Assembly (NCBI GenBank): GCA_045636065.1
Contig: JAZTWW010000043.1
Span: 1-64,000 of the forward strand
From: RGIG5050 sp045636065
GTDB lineage: Bacteria; Verrucomicrobiota; Kiritimatiellia; RFP12; UBA1067
Reading direction: 5' to 3'
Length of the DNA stretch: 64,000 bases
Part shown: positions 28,201 through 35,779 of the stretch, in pieces
How positions within the stretch are numbered: position 1 is the stretch's first letter
Layout of the letters: the number at the start of each line of letters is the position of its first letter
Position numbers and translations under genes: made by a program
The notes under the pieces: generated by a model
Database searches by the model: none
Told to the model about the DNA's origin: nothing
The model's input: only the letters and a program-made list of their open reading frames with translations

Positions 28201-30332
28201 AGGGGATGGCGGGCGTGTTCGACGTCCGGCTCGAGGGCATCTTCAAGGAGCTCGACTTCACGGTGGAGGCCAACAACGTCAAGCAGGGCGCGATCTACAC
28301 CTCCGGCGTCGTCAACGACAAGATCGGCGGCGTCCGCAGCATGGAGCTGTACCCGTTCATCGGCGCGACCGCCAACACGCTGGTCGTCCGCAAGGCGCCC
28401 GGCGTCACCTTCGACCGCTACATCGCCGACTCGAAGGCCAAGATCGAGGCGATCCTCGGCATGATGAAGAAGACGCGCAACGAGGATGGAAGCGTAACCT
28501 ACCTGAGCGGCGACATGAGCAAGATCGCCACGACGCGCGCGGCGCTGATCAGCACGTACAACGACATCCTCACGCGGCAGAAGCATCTCACCAACTTCAT
28601 CGAGAAGTGGACGTTCGAGGCCATCTTCGACGGCGGGTTCTTCCACGGCGACGTGCACGCCGGCAACCTGATGTGCGACGGATCGCACCTCACGGTGATC
28701 GACTACGGCAACGCCTCGAGGTTCTCGGCGAGAGAGCTCGAGAGCCTCAAGTGGGCGCTCGCCTGGATTCCGGCGAAGAACGCCGCGAAGTTCGTCGAAC
28801 ACTACGAGAAGCTCCTGTCGCCTGCGGGCAGGAAGGGTCTCGCCGGCAAGCGCGACGCCCTCGTCAAGGCGCTGCAGGAGGTCTTCGACCGCGCCGACGC
28901 ATCAGACGTCGGACGCATCATGGCGGCGGCGTTCCAGCTCATCCAGGAGCAGGGCGTGGAGCTGCCGGGCCCGATCTTCGGCCTGCTGCAGAGCATGCAG
29001 CGGCTTGACGAGACGGCGAGGCTCATGAACGAGCAGCTGTCGGGGATCAAGACGGCGCTCAACTCGATGAGACTCACCGACACGCTCCAGGAAGGCGAGA
29101 GGGTGCCCGACTTCCTCGCACCGCTTCTCGAGATGATGAATCCCGTGACGGGTGCGAAGGTCGTCGAGCATGGAATCACCCTCAAGGCGATCTTCGAAGA
29201 ATTCCAGAAGAGCGTTGCCGCCGAGTCCATCGTCATGGGGGACTTGAATCAGTACACCCAGGCCGCGCGAAGATACATCACGAATTACGTGACGCGCATG
29301 GGGCCAAAACCGGATGGCGCCCCGCCGACCTACGAGGAGAAGATGCTTGAGATGGTCGACACGGCGGCGGACAATCCGGATTCGGCGGAGGCAAGGGACG
29401 CGATCTTCGCACAGCTTGAGCACATACGCGCGTTCGCGTCCGCCCGCATCGACTACGGCGACAGCGCCGAGCGTATCACTGCGGCTCAGCTGCTGGCGAC
29501 GCTCTCCGCCACGCCCCCGGAGCCGATTTCGGGGCATCGCGAAGAGTGGCGTCAGTACATGAGCTCGTTGATTCGCGGACAGCTCGCCTCGGTGGTCCCC
29601 GGAGTATTCTCCGGCCTCGAGAACACGTTCGCGAGCGAGGATTTCGACGGGAACATGGATCCGGTGGTAAAACCGTATGAGGACGCGTCTGCCGGGTTCG
29701 GCAAGGCGATCAACCGCGGCAGCGAGAAGTTCGCGGCGTCGTTCTCTGGCTTCGGCGGGGCGCTCAACGCACTGGGCAACGGCGCGATCGGCCTCAGGAG
29801 CACGCTGAAGGACATCGCGAAGGATGCCCGCCGCGAGACCCATCGCGAGTCCTACGTGAATGCCAACTACGGCGGCTACGCCGCCCAGCACGGCATCTAC
29901 GCCATGGAGTCGGCCCTGATCGAGAAGACGATGCAGGACTTCCGCTTCATGCCGCACCTTGTGAAGACGCTCGCGAAGTCGGGATGGAACACGAGGGCCG
30001 AGAACCGCCAGTCGGTCGTCCAGTCGCTCGCGTTCAACATCGAGATCGTCATGTCCGAACTCGCCAGGGCGGGCTTCGCCGAGCGCGTCGCCAATCCGGA
30101 GAGGCGCAAGGCGTTCATCGAACTCGCGATGACGAAGCTGATTGCGCCCCATCCCGAGTGGTACCACGCTCTCGAAAACGTGGACGCGGCGGGGATCGAC
30201 CAGATCACCGGCGACAATGCGGACGTGAAGACTGCGCTCCAGTTCCTGAAGTCCGTCGCGGAGAATCCGCCGGACGACCGTCTCACCGCCGAAGACAACC
30301 ACGAAATCGACCAGATGTTCCGCATCATCTAA
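22254..30332 (+). CDS. giant predicted type III effector with ABC1/UbiB-type kinase domain (2,692 aa)
   Basis: 2,692 residues, no signal peptide. The N-terminal module carries TYRPISARTVKQLVTKAQ near residue 117, aligning with the GKPLTxRRI motif of other effectors. Residues about 1865-2160 are an ABC1 (UbiB/AarF/COQ8) kinase-like domain with all diagnostic blocks in order: GPVLQKLMQG (the KxGQ helix, Gly changed to Met), SLGAATVGQAF (Ala-rich nucleotide loop), VIKILRPDV (ATP-binding Lys), KELDFTVEANN, GFFHGDVHAGNLM (catalytic loop) and VIDYG (metal-binding Asp). In free-living bacteria this family supports ubiquinone synthesis in the membrane. A 300-residue ABC1 unit buried in a soluble 2,700-residue protein, in an operon with a CesT chaperone 34 nt downstream, suggests injection into host cells. 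The flanking ~1,860 and ~530 residues are unrecognised. Kinase fold firm, target unknown. Confidence 0.75.
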   Translation: MLDGISQSLVNMASKVGKGDLDKGVVFDTQTGKFAVNRNADQMGLGDHNFFQNEAPTELGRQNAIIRGALANSLKKILSEGGGLIGQAQQKALDEIFATLFGATDATGKYGSDIETYRPISARTVKQLVTKAQKAHAQAALEALPDGSAKIDNAEKLIAKLCANASLYGKTDTVQKMVEKLEGDLAKCGAKLEAATTERARAKAKASIVATVDKFIREASKLAANMYGADSAVDAVLDEYMDFNDTFLGPVFCTQFRRRAMGMLENGMTFDAFKAKIGAALPGIVQEARANASSPLLPGQPGVAQPAQTGLSQETMDAVRAGFQASAANGQALVQNGTNLVSVPRFSVGADKFDAVLFLKGQPTPADNAKTMDARFTANLHSRGADRPAVRVVNPDGSFISIQNCNASHVDTVCGGAGVQSTAVKAAMMLDLGRLVGALADELHLDGMLRNGVKKGCDCTLTLNSDGSVDVTLATKPGSSVESSLTLRISTEGERTLVSFSGVKTSDAFADKVEQDARRAVFVAKMNPDTGSIVKMAAAKLAEIKQYVEAPNVSARLGEANAAILQESVTAVFNGLIGELRHLADDPAARLEKTPDQYERDFATQLGNLRQRTIERIQSNLFLVGDFRDSLRRIESRCNAAAAKLDAAGMSNLANVARDFLARTNDYLRDMQSNFVLSGEVSEQAARELTAAVKAFAERAGNVFAAFEAKDRPTTEDGLALATGLAALRCPVLAFRTFSESARTAMLSASGLLSTEAVDRAAIGKPGYGPAAAAVSEFADTVNDLLSQAGKWRNNALATEFRQLAEGKLQRIVQTVKDGIDSGADLSRGIGGVLAKELKPLFDAFANYERQDIQETFAAKVDAHIATLRDALERGVSVNGVRVPLSDAQRADVDDAIVRVDALKEGLQNVQGNNRPITRESLAALTARLGGAVERFMAKLANPGPSRAPRQNYFTSVFGGLGARIESDADYRIRLPAVQADYNQSATNAANPFAGQGGAGFASFDELSRTVRAEIAIGRTINADNPELKAMALDIFHELEEARPFLDINAENNIVGFKQIGDGKPGELVVAAALKAAVARRTAECVAELATLQNGAALDVEKYTGPAGMTALKAAIRESFAAEIDRYADVVEAAGRPVAELLPGEVLKRGNDVFGLDLEYIRKEGKLEALKTIVLGMITSDSREAYLTLKAEDPEAADRMMDRWLHQREPLTDQLQSALIVDGASLKGLKASLLDGSLPLDGSINLATALLLQYLCKYGSENAGEPELGSAGFANPTAGENLALLVRNGLTPEKIAQFCSAADAENPVQAALDPSHKAFALFSRLSGLFLINRCDAGGLDALSMRIVGKHLSDLTAEDDNMIVALRLGVRDASPEEYRSVSAYELDPFTRLDDAQKAGAMFFMRTATPTTAHMPETMAIYRALKAMSAPNGPAESEVTYNGVRFTLRLENGVLTAKEHVNIEKWELRPGWDQAHHEVDKVRRDVSIPIVCPLDVRGFIGQIEEEIAAHATAYGREAALALFTAEGFDAGSSRARQLALNVISGITGTLAAELCHVPTTSLVELARGMLQTAGDPKAFFKERLAGLGGDGVPRFNGAATLELYRKMQAADRHQVDEMVRIPEEPKTREGETLAQASLRRVHEFIAELVMPDDTTRYDIDRDAGKTDADIMRRTLLSHKAELRVILRSLGTDTDLLDTFSLATGDAVNNVVPRTHEVTTALKSRMLQLKSMVDAAGGIDAFYLALEANDGAGVPGLADFLNGFTADLAAASDKVLAKMQGVLTARLSAAFRESTASAKNKPLWQKTLDEIAGAGTLDVDTGYGQLLMEALSTYFSKMEPIDRHRMASSLLRYAGSDSNSGEILGALIKGAGPVLQKLMQGLPQTALPADLRQAVTDLKSNLPSIPPEMVRATLLDMVQRSNGRITSIELTKSLGAATVGQAFLCKIVTVDNPAGEECVIKILRPDVQARARRERDLFLDIAKRTKGMAGVFDVRLEGIFKELDFTVEANNVKQGAIYTSGVVNDKIGGVRSMELYPFIGATANTLVVRKAPGVTFDRYIADSKAKIEAILGMMKKTRNEDGSVTYLSGDMSKIATTRAALISTYNDILTRQKHLTNFIEKWTFEAIFDGGFFHGDVHAGNLMCDGSHLTVIDYGNASRFSARELESLKWALAWIPAKNAAKFVEHYEKLLSPAGRKGLAGKRDALVKALQEVFDRADASDVGRIMAAAFQLIQEQGVELPGPIFGLLQSMQRLDETARLMNEQLSGIKTALNSMRLTDTLQEGERVPDFLAPLLEMMNPVTGAKVVEHGITLKAIFEEFQKSVAAESIVMGDLNQYTQAARRYITNYVTRMGPKPDGAPPTYEEKMLEMVDTAADNPDSAEARDAIFAQLEHIRAFASARIDYGDSAERITAAQLLATLSATPPEPISGHREEWRQYMSSLIRGQLASVVPGVFSGLENTFASEDFDGNMDPVVKPYEDASAGFGKAINRGSEKFAASFSGFGGALNALGNGAIGLRSTLKDIAKDARRETHRESYVNANYGGYAAQHGIYAMESALIEKTMQDFRFMPHLVKTLAKSGWNTRAENRQSVVQSLAFNIEIVMSELARAGFAERVANPERRKAFIELAMTKLIAPHPEWYHALENVDAAGIDQITGDNADVKTALQFLKSVAENPPDDRLTAEDNHEIDQMFRII

Positions 30333-30366
30333 TGACCGGGCACCGGCAAGAAGGGAATACGGCTAA

Positions 30367-30825
30367 ATGACATTCGAAGAATTGATATCGGCCCTGGGCG
30401 AGAGAATCGGGGTGGACCTGGCGGCGGAGGACGGGTCGTGCGTCATCAACGTGGACGACATGGTCGTGACGCTCATGAGCCTGCCGGACTCCGACAGGCT
30501 CGCCGTCCACGCCGAAATCGGCGATCCGCCCCCCGAGGGACTGGAGCAGCTGCTCTCGGCCATGCTCGAGGCGAACCACCTCTTCGCCGGGACTGCGGGA
30601 GCTACGATCTCGCGCGACCATGAAACGGGCAGGTTCCATCTCTGCCGGCATGAGCCGCTCGCGATCCTGGACGCGGACTCGCTCGCCGCACTCGTGGAAT
30701 CATTCGTGAACACTCTCGAGATATGGCGCAAGGCGATTGCCTCCTACCGCCCCGTCGCGAAGTCGGCTGCGGAGGGCACCGACGAGCCCCCGCAGTTCGG
30801 CGCCAACGGCTTCTTCCGGGTGTAG
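30367..30825 (+). CDS. CesT-family type III secretion chaperone (152 aa), partner of ABC1 effector
   Basis: 152 residues, acidic. It shows the class I chaperone pattern in order: helix 1 FEELISALGERIGVDLAAED, strand CVINVDDMVVTLMSLPDSDRL, strand LAVHAEIGDPPPEG, helix QLLSAMLEANHLFAG, strand ATISRDHETGRFHLCRHEPL, then the ILDADSLAALVESFVNTLEI helix. It ends QFGANGFFRV; the C-terminal GFxxV is shared with the other three chaperones here. Such dimers bind the N-terminal region of one or a few effectors in the cytoplasm and hold it unfolded for the type III ATPase. Its position 34 nt after the 2,692-residue gene makes that protein the likely client. Confidence 0.82.
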   Translation: MTFEELISALGERIGVDLAAEDGSCVINVDDMVVTLMSLPDSDRLAVHAEIGDPPPEGLEQLLSAMLEANHLFAGTAGATISRDHETGRFHLCRHEPLAILDADSLAALVESFVNTLEIWRKAIASYRPVAKSAAEGTDEPPQFGANGFFRV

Positions 30826-30891
30826 GGCGCGCTCATACCGTCGCCGCGCGCGCGTAGAAGGCGGAACGCCATCGCCCGCTCCGGCTGATGT

Positions 30892-30914
30892 AACCTTCCG
30901 ACGCGTGGCGTGTA
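30892..30914 (+). promoter_or_regulatory. effector box before gene 30961
   Basis: AAC-N15-GTGTA with spacer CTTCCGACGCGTGGC, followed by GACAGGGCAATG; 46 nt before ATG 30961 with GAAGGAGG between. A second, decayed copy of box-like sequence (CCGTCGCCGCGCGCGCGTAG) sits just after the chaperone stop at about 30838-30857. Confidence 0.62.
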
Positions 30915-30960
30915 GACAGGGCAATGCAAGACAACTTTCAGACGAAGGAGGCTAGATCAT

Positions 30961-32592
30961 ATGGCAATACAATTCGACCTGAATGCGCTGAGCAGGTTCT
31001 CGAACGTAAACTTCGGCGACAACGACGCCATTGCCAATCTTGGCGAGGGCAACGGCCTGGTGCAGAACGAGAAGCTCGGGTTCATCCTCACGAGGAAATT
31101 CCGCAGTGCCGCCGCCGAGAGGCAAAACAACGCCGTGCGCACGGAGCTCCTGAAGTCGCTCGGCCGGGCCTTCAACCTCACTGGATTCAACGAGGCCAAC
31201 GGAACCTTCACCGACCAGTTCATGCGCAGGCTGGAGGAGATCCTCGGGCGCGACACCTTCAAGCGCGGCGACTTCGGCATCAAGAATGGTGTGGTCGATT
31301 CGGGCAAGCCGCTCACCCAGCGACGCATCCAGGCGGTATACGACGCGGCTACCACCTATGCCGCGAGGGCCAAGCTCGACAAGAAGTTCGAAGACGTGTC
31401 CACGCTTCTCAACGGCGGTGAGATCGACGCAATAATCGGCGACGCCCGCGACGAGGGATGGTCTTCCAAGTTGAACAACTTTGCGGAACTTGCCGCGAAG
31501 ATCCACCATGCCGCGCTGACCCTCATGGACGAGGGGGATTCCACGACTATCGTCCAGGAAGGCGTCACTATCGAACTTACGCTCTCGGGCGGCGGAATAA
31601 GGGCGAACCTGACGATCGGAGGGGAGACACGCGCCGTCGAAGATTTTGCCGCGACGAACGACCAACTCTGCATGAGGATGATGGATGCGATCAACGGCCT
31701 GTACGATTCGTTCACCGAACCGAGGGACGGCAGCCTTACCTACGGCCGCGCGGCGATTTCCTCCGAGGTCCTGGGGACCTACATGGACTTGACGCCGAAA
31801 GAAGACTTGGACACGAAGAACCACTGCCTTCTCAGGGACTTTGCAGGCGGGCTTCTCATCGACAAGGCCGGCGTCACCGACGCTGACATCGGGACGCTCA
31901 CGAACAGGGAAATCCTTGAATTTGCCCGGACGCTCTGCAAGACTAACGACGGGCCTGGCGTCAAGAGCGCCATCGCGTTCAACCAGACGGTCAAGGACAC
32001 GTCGGCGCTGCTGAACGGCAAGTCGATCGACGAAATCGTCGGCGACGACTACTCCGCAGGGCGGGAGGCCAGAGTGGACAACCTTGCGGTGATGTCCGCT
32101 AAGATCCGTCAGGCCGTACAGGCCATGGATGAGGGGGACAATTCAGCCACGGTCGAGCACGGCGCGCTCAAGCTCGAACTCAAGCTGTCCGGCGACAGGA
32201 TAGAGGCGACAATGACGGTCGGCACAACCAAGCGCAAATTCTCAAAAGACCAGAAGGATTTAGGCAAGGCGATGGACGATGTGGTGTCTTCCCCACACAA
32301 TTCGTTTGCCTCCAAGGTGCTGGCGCATTACAAGTTGTTGTCGGAGAAGGAGGGCAAAGAAATCCTGGACACCAAGGAGAACTGCCCGTTCAGGGACTTT
32401 GCGTCCTGGATTCTCAAGACGAAAGCCCACGTCACCGACGAGCAGATCGACAAGCTCGCGAACAAGCAGCTCGAGGACTTCGTCGTGATGTTCTGCCAGA
32501 TGGGCGATGCGTCAGGCATCAAGGACGTCGTCGCCTTGACGATCGAAGAGGGCGGAAACAACGACGGCGCCATCGACATAAACGCAATATAG
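30961..32592 (+). CDS. predicted type III effector with internal ~200-residue duplication (543 aa)
   Basis: 543 residues. Type A leader MAIQFDLNALSRFSNVNFGD; the N-terminal module ends SGKPLTQRRIQAV (about residue 114-126). The rest consists of two diverged tandem units, about 144-343 and 345-535. Each begins with TSxLLNGxxIDxIxGD and continues with xDNLAxxxAKIxxA, MDEGD, a LELxLSGxxIxAxxTxG strand pair, KExLDTKxxCxxRDFA and a final VTDxxIxxLxNxxxxxF helix. Nothing enzymatic was recognised. The box and leader place it in the effector family. The N-terminal module is close to gene 12887, whereas the passenger differs, consistent with 5'-end exchange. Confidence 0.6.
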   Translation: MAIQFDLNALSRFSNVNFGDNDAIANLGEGNGLVQNEKLGFILTRKFRSAAAERQNNAVRTELLKSLGRAFNLTGFNEANGTFTDQFMRRLEEILGRDTFKRGDFGIKNGVVDSGKPLTQRRIQAVYDAATTYAARAKLDKKFEDVSTLLNGGEIDAIIGDARDEGWSSKLNNFAELAAKIHHAALTLMDEGDSTTIVQEGVTIELTLSGGGIRANLTIGGETRAVEDFAATNDQLCMRMMDAINGLYDSFTEPRDGSLTYGRAAISSEVLGTYMDLTPKEDLDTKNHCLLRDFAGGLLIDKAGVTDADIGTLTNREILEFARTLCKTNDGPGVKSAIAFNQTVKDTSALLNGKSIDEIVGDDYSAGREARVDNLAVMSAKIRQAVQAMDEGDNSATVEHGALKLELKLSGDRIEATMTVGTTKRKFSKDQKDLGKAMDDVVSSPHNSFASKVLAHYKLLSEKEGKEILDTKENCPFRDFASWILKTKAHVTDEQIDKLANKQLEDFVVMFCQMGDASGIKDVVALTIEEGGNNDGAIDINAI

Positions 32593-32622
32593 TCGCGGGC
32601 TTTTGCGCGAGCGAAAGCGCGC

Positions 32623-32645
32623 ATCCTTTCGCCGCGCGGCGTTTA
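32623..32645 (+). promoter_or_regulatory. effector box before gene 32684
   Basis: ATC-N15-GTTTA, each half one base from consensus, with the full conserved spacer CTTTCGCCGCGCGGC. It ends 38 nt before ATG 32684, with TGGAGGAAAA as ribosome site. Confidence 0.55.
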
Positions 32646-32683
32646 GATAGGTCAACGCAAACCATCTTCAATGGAGGAAAAAC

Positions 32684-35449
32684 ATGGCCAAGCTAGACAT
32701 CAACGGATACAACGCGACGTTCAGGACGTTCGTGGAGTTCGCCGAGAAGACGCAGCGGGACGGATACGATTCCGCGTGCGCCAAGGCCACGCTTGCGGGC
32801 AAGCGGATCACCGTCTCCGCGCTGAGCCTGCACGAGACGAGCTACGTTCTGCGCAAGACAGGCGAAAAGACCGTCAACGACTCGACGCGCGCGATCTTCC
32901 GGAACGCCGTCACCGAAATGTTCGGCGGCGAGGCGAATATCCCGGAGTCGGTGAAGAAGGCGATGCTGCTCGGCGACTACGGCGACGGCAAGCCTCTCAC
33001 GGCGCGGCGCATCATGGCGGTGAAGGACGCCATCGATGCAGAGGACTCCATGCGCGGGAAAGGCGTATCGCAGTTCGCGAATCCCGCGACGCGCGAGGCC
33101 GCGCTTGCCAAGGGCTACCATCCGTCGGAACTCGGACGGCTCGCCAACGCCGTTAACTACTACATGAAGGCGACGGGCGCGTCGGAGGAGATGGCGCTCG
33201 AAGTCGTCTCCACGCCCGGCACGCGGGCGAACCTTCTCATGGACTGCGGCGGCAGGTTCCTCAAGAGCGCGGAGGCGTTCGCCGAGGGGCTTGAAACGGA
33301 CGACCTTCCCGCAGACATGCAAAACGCCCCCGCGGCGGACGTGGACCCGGAGGTCAAGACCTTGTGCGGCAGCGTCCATGCGCGGCAGATCGCCAAGGTC
33401 ATGAAGATGATTAAGGAGACCGGCCCGGAAGATATCGCTGACAAACTTGCGGCTTGCGGCATAGATGGTGGACAACTGCCCGCGGACTACACGCTCGCCA
33501 GGAACGAAGCGACTGGCGATGTCTTCATCCGCTATATGAGCCCGAAGGAGCTGAAGTTCAGTTTCGAGTGGTCCGCAACCGTCAAGCTGGACGGATCCGT
33601 CGTCGTCGCGCCGTTCCAGTTTACGGACGAGAACGCGCTCGCGGAGAAGACGGAAGACGCTGTGGCGAAGCTCAACCAGGGTCTGCGCGGCCACATGAAG
33701 AACGGCGGTGCTCGGGGCGTCAGCGACGAGGCTTGCGCCGCGGCCGCGCGCAGGCTCGTGGACCTCGCGAAGGACGATCCCGGGCTCCTGCAGCTTCTCC
33801 AGGAGAACAACGGCAAGGCCGCGAGGTACATACTCGCGGAGTCCGCGTTCAAGTTCCGCACGGACGAGGAGATCGCGAACCGCCTCAACGCCCTGCGCGC
33901 CAACGTCGAGGAGCTCCGCATGGTCACGAACGGCGACGCTGGCATGTTCAAGCTCGCCGTCAAGATGCTCGCCGGACTCGAGGGCAAGCCGCTCGCCGCC
34001 GGAAAGCTGTCGCGGCTCTTCGACGCCGTAGGCAAGCTCGACCTCTCGCCGCTGACGGCAAAAGCCGGTTCCACTCGCGCGGGGGCGCATCTCTCGGCTC
34101 TCAACGACATCAAGACCCTGCTGCACGACGTCATCCGCGAGTCGGGCGCGTATCGCGACATGGACGTGGGCCGGGACGCGGAGGTGTGCGTAAACAGCCT
34201 CGCGTTCGCGGCGATCTGCCGGCGGCTCGACGAAGGCACCCTCCGCTGGCTGCGCGACGGGCTGCGTTCCGCAGAAGGCGTCAAGGTCGTCGAGGCGGTG
34301 CGTCTGACCGCCATGGAAATTGTGAACGACCCGGAGGCGGGCCCTGAAGCGAATGAAGACGCCAAGACGGTTGCCAGGGATCTCATGGGTCTGGTGGACA
34401 ATGTCTTTGACCATGTTCTGGACTTCGCGCTCGGGATCGAGAACCCCGAGCCGCGCCCGGAGCTCCAAGGCCAGCTCGCGGATGAGGAGATCCGATCTGT
34501 CTTCGACCTTCTCGTGGAATTCGCGGCGAAGGAGCGGCCTGCGGGATTCCGCGAGGCCCGTGAAAACGCGCAGCCCGCCTACAGCCATTTCGACCATGCC
34601 GTCCTTGACCGGACGATAGCAAGCGCGCTTGACGCGGTGAGCGGCGACGCCGATGCGGCAAAGCTCGTCGCGCGGCACATGGAGCTGCTGCTCGTGCGTC
34701 CCAACACAACGCTGCGGTCTGTTGACGAGGTGTGCGAGAAGGCGCGCGCCATCCTTGCGAACGTGAAGGAGCTGCGCGAAGCCGCGAAGGGGGACGAAGG
34801 CGTGTTCAAGGCGGGGATCGATTTGCTCGAAAAGCTTGACGGCAAGAGCCTACCGCCCGGGTGGTTCGTGCGCGTTCTGGCGGACGTCAAGAAGCTCTCC
34901 GTGGACGGATTGAAGAACGTCCGGCCGGGATGCGGCGCGCTCAAGATGCACCGTGCCTTCACATCCTTCGTGGATTCCACCCAGTCCGTCATCGACGGCA
35001 CGGACGCCGGCGGACTGCAGAACGAGCGCATCTACCTGGTGCCGATCAAGTCATTCATCGGCACGCTGGTGCTGGCGAAGTGCGGCCAGCGGAACATGCA
35101 GTCTCTTTCGGAGGCGCTGCACGGCGCGGACGGCGGGCAACTCCTGCAGACCTACCGCGATTTCGAGAACGGGGACTATATGCAATACGACCTGCACGGC
35201 GACGACCCGGGCATGACGAACATGCGGATGGGTGTTCTGGCAACCGACCGCATCAAACAGCTCGAGCGGTTCGACATCCTCGTCGCCATGGCCGCCGGAC
35301 AGAACATGGAGAACTACGAGATGATCGACGAGGAAATGTTCGAAAAGGATGTCGAACACCCGGGCTACAGCCAGGCCGTCGTCGATGCGGTCGGCCGCGA
35401 TTTCGAGGATACCGTCCGGGCGAACCCGGATGCATACGGACCGCAGTAA
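32684..35449 (+). CDS. predicted type III effector, type C leader, mosaic of shared modules (921 aa)
   Basis: 921 residues, no signal peptide. Leader MAKLDINGYNATFRTFVEFA; N-terminal module AVTEMFGGEANIPES...GKPLTARRIMAV (about 85-112); module 2 at about 135-205 (KGYHPSELGRLANAVNYYMK ... GGRFLKSAEAFAEGL); module 3 at about 268-310 (TLARNEATGDVFIRYMSP ... FEWSATVKLDGSVVVAP). All of these recur in the 2,036-residue effector or gene 20754. The second half contains two related segments, about 405-475 (ALRANVEELRMVTNGDAGMF) and about 690-760 (AILANVKELREAAKGDEGVF), pointing to an internal duplication. The C-terminus is helical. No catalytic signature was recognised. The stop is 25 nt before the stub at 35475. 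Confidence 0.62.
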   Translation: MAKLDINGYNATFRTFVEFAEKTQRDGYDSACAKATLAGKRITVSALSLHETSYVLRKTGEKTVNDSTRAIFRNAVTEMFGGEANIPESVKKAMLLGDYGDGKPLTARRIMAVKDAIDAEDSMRGKGVSQFANPATREAALAKGYHPSELGRLANAVNYYMKATGASEEMALEVVSTPGTRANLLMDCGGRFLKSAEAFAEGLETDDLPADMQNAPAADVDPEVKTLCGSVHARQIAKVMKMIKETGPEDIADKLAACGIDGGQLPADYTLARNEATGDVFIRYMSPKELKFSFEWSATVKLDGSVVVAPFQFTDENALAEKTEDAVAKLNQGLRGHMKNGGARGVSDEACAAAARRLVDLAKDDPGLLQLLQENNGKAARYILAESAFKFRTDEEIANRLNALRANVEELRMVTNGDAGMFKLAVKMLAGLEGKPLAAGKLSRLFDAVGKLDLSPLTAKAGSTRAGAHLSALNDIKTLLHDVIRESGAYRDMDVGRDAEVCVNSLAFAAICRRLDEGTLRWLRDGLRSAEGVKVVEAVRLTAMEIVNDPEAGPEANEDAKTVARDLMGLVDNVFDHVLDFALGIENPEPRPELQGQLADEEIRSVFDLLVEFAAKERPAGFREARENAQPAYSHFDHAVLDRTIASALDAVSGDADAAKLVARHMELLLVRPNTTLRSVDEVCEKARAILANVKELREAAKGDEGVFKAGIDLLEKLDGKSLPPGWFVRVLADVKKLSVDGLKNVRPGCGALKMHRAFTSFVDSTQSVIDGTDAGGLQNERIYLVPIKSFIGTLVLAKCGQRNMQSLSEALHGADGGQLLQTYRDFENGDYMQYDLHGDDPGMTNMRMGVLATDRIKQLERFDILVAMAAGQNMENYEMIDEEMFEKDVEHPGYSQAVVDAVGRDFEDTVRANPDAYGPQ

Positions 35450-35474
35450 GAAATTAAAAAAAGGAGAAAAGACC

Positions 35475-35660
35475 ATGGCAATACAATTCGACCTGAATGC
35501 GCTGAGCAGGTTCTCGAACGTCAATTTCGGCAAGGATAAATCCATCGTGAACCTTGGCACCGACAAGGAGACCCTCGTCAAGAACAACGAGCTCGAAGGC
35601 ATCGACGACGACGAGATCGACGGCAACCTGAACATCGACGCGATCGAGGGCGGGGCGTGA
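35475..35660 (+). CDS. 61-residue effector leader stub, type A
   Basis: Begins MAIQFDLNALSRFSNVNFGK, whose DNA is almost identical to the starts of genes 12887 and 30961 for about 57 bp. It then has a short acidic tail (GIDDDEIDGNLNIDAIEGGA). A good AAAGGAG ribosome site is present but no effector box, and it follows the 921-residue gene by 25 nt. It carries only the leader. Either a truncated duplicate or a small secreted or chaperone-titrating peptide. Confidence 0.55.
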   Translation: MAIQFDLNALSRFSNVNFGKDKSIVNLGTDKETLVKNNELEGIDDDEIDGNLNIDAIEGGA

Positions 35661-35745
35661 CCGCTCCTCGTGCGTCGCGTGGACAAGGGTCGAGCCCGTA
35701 GCTGTCGACGAGGTTTGACTTGTTCCGCACTTTCGACGGGAAATC

Positions 35746-35754
35746 TGGTATAAT
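35746..35754 (+). promoter_or_regulatory. extended -10 promoter (TGGTATAAT) of chaperone 35780
   Basis: TGGTATAAT ends 25 nt before ATG 35780, with GCAGGAGAG between. No -35 at the normal distance is evident. Confidence 0.62.
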
Positions 35755-35779
35755 TCTTTCATCCGCAGGAGAGACTGAC

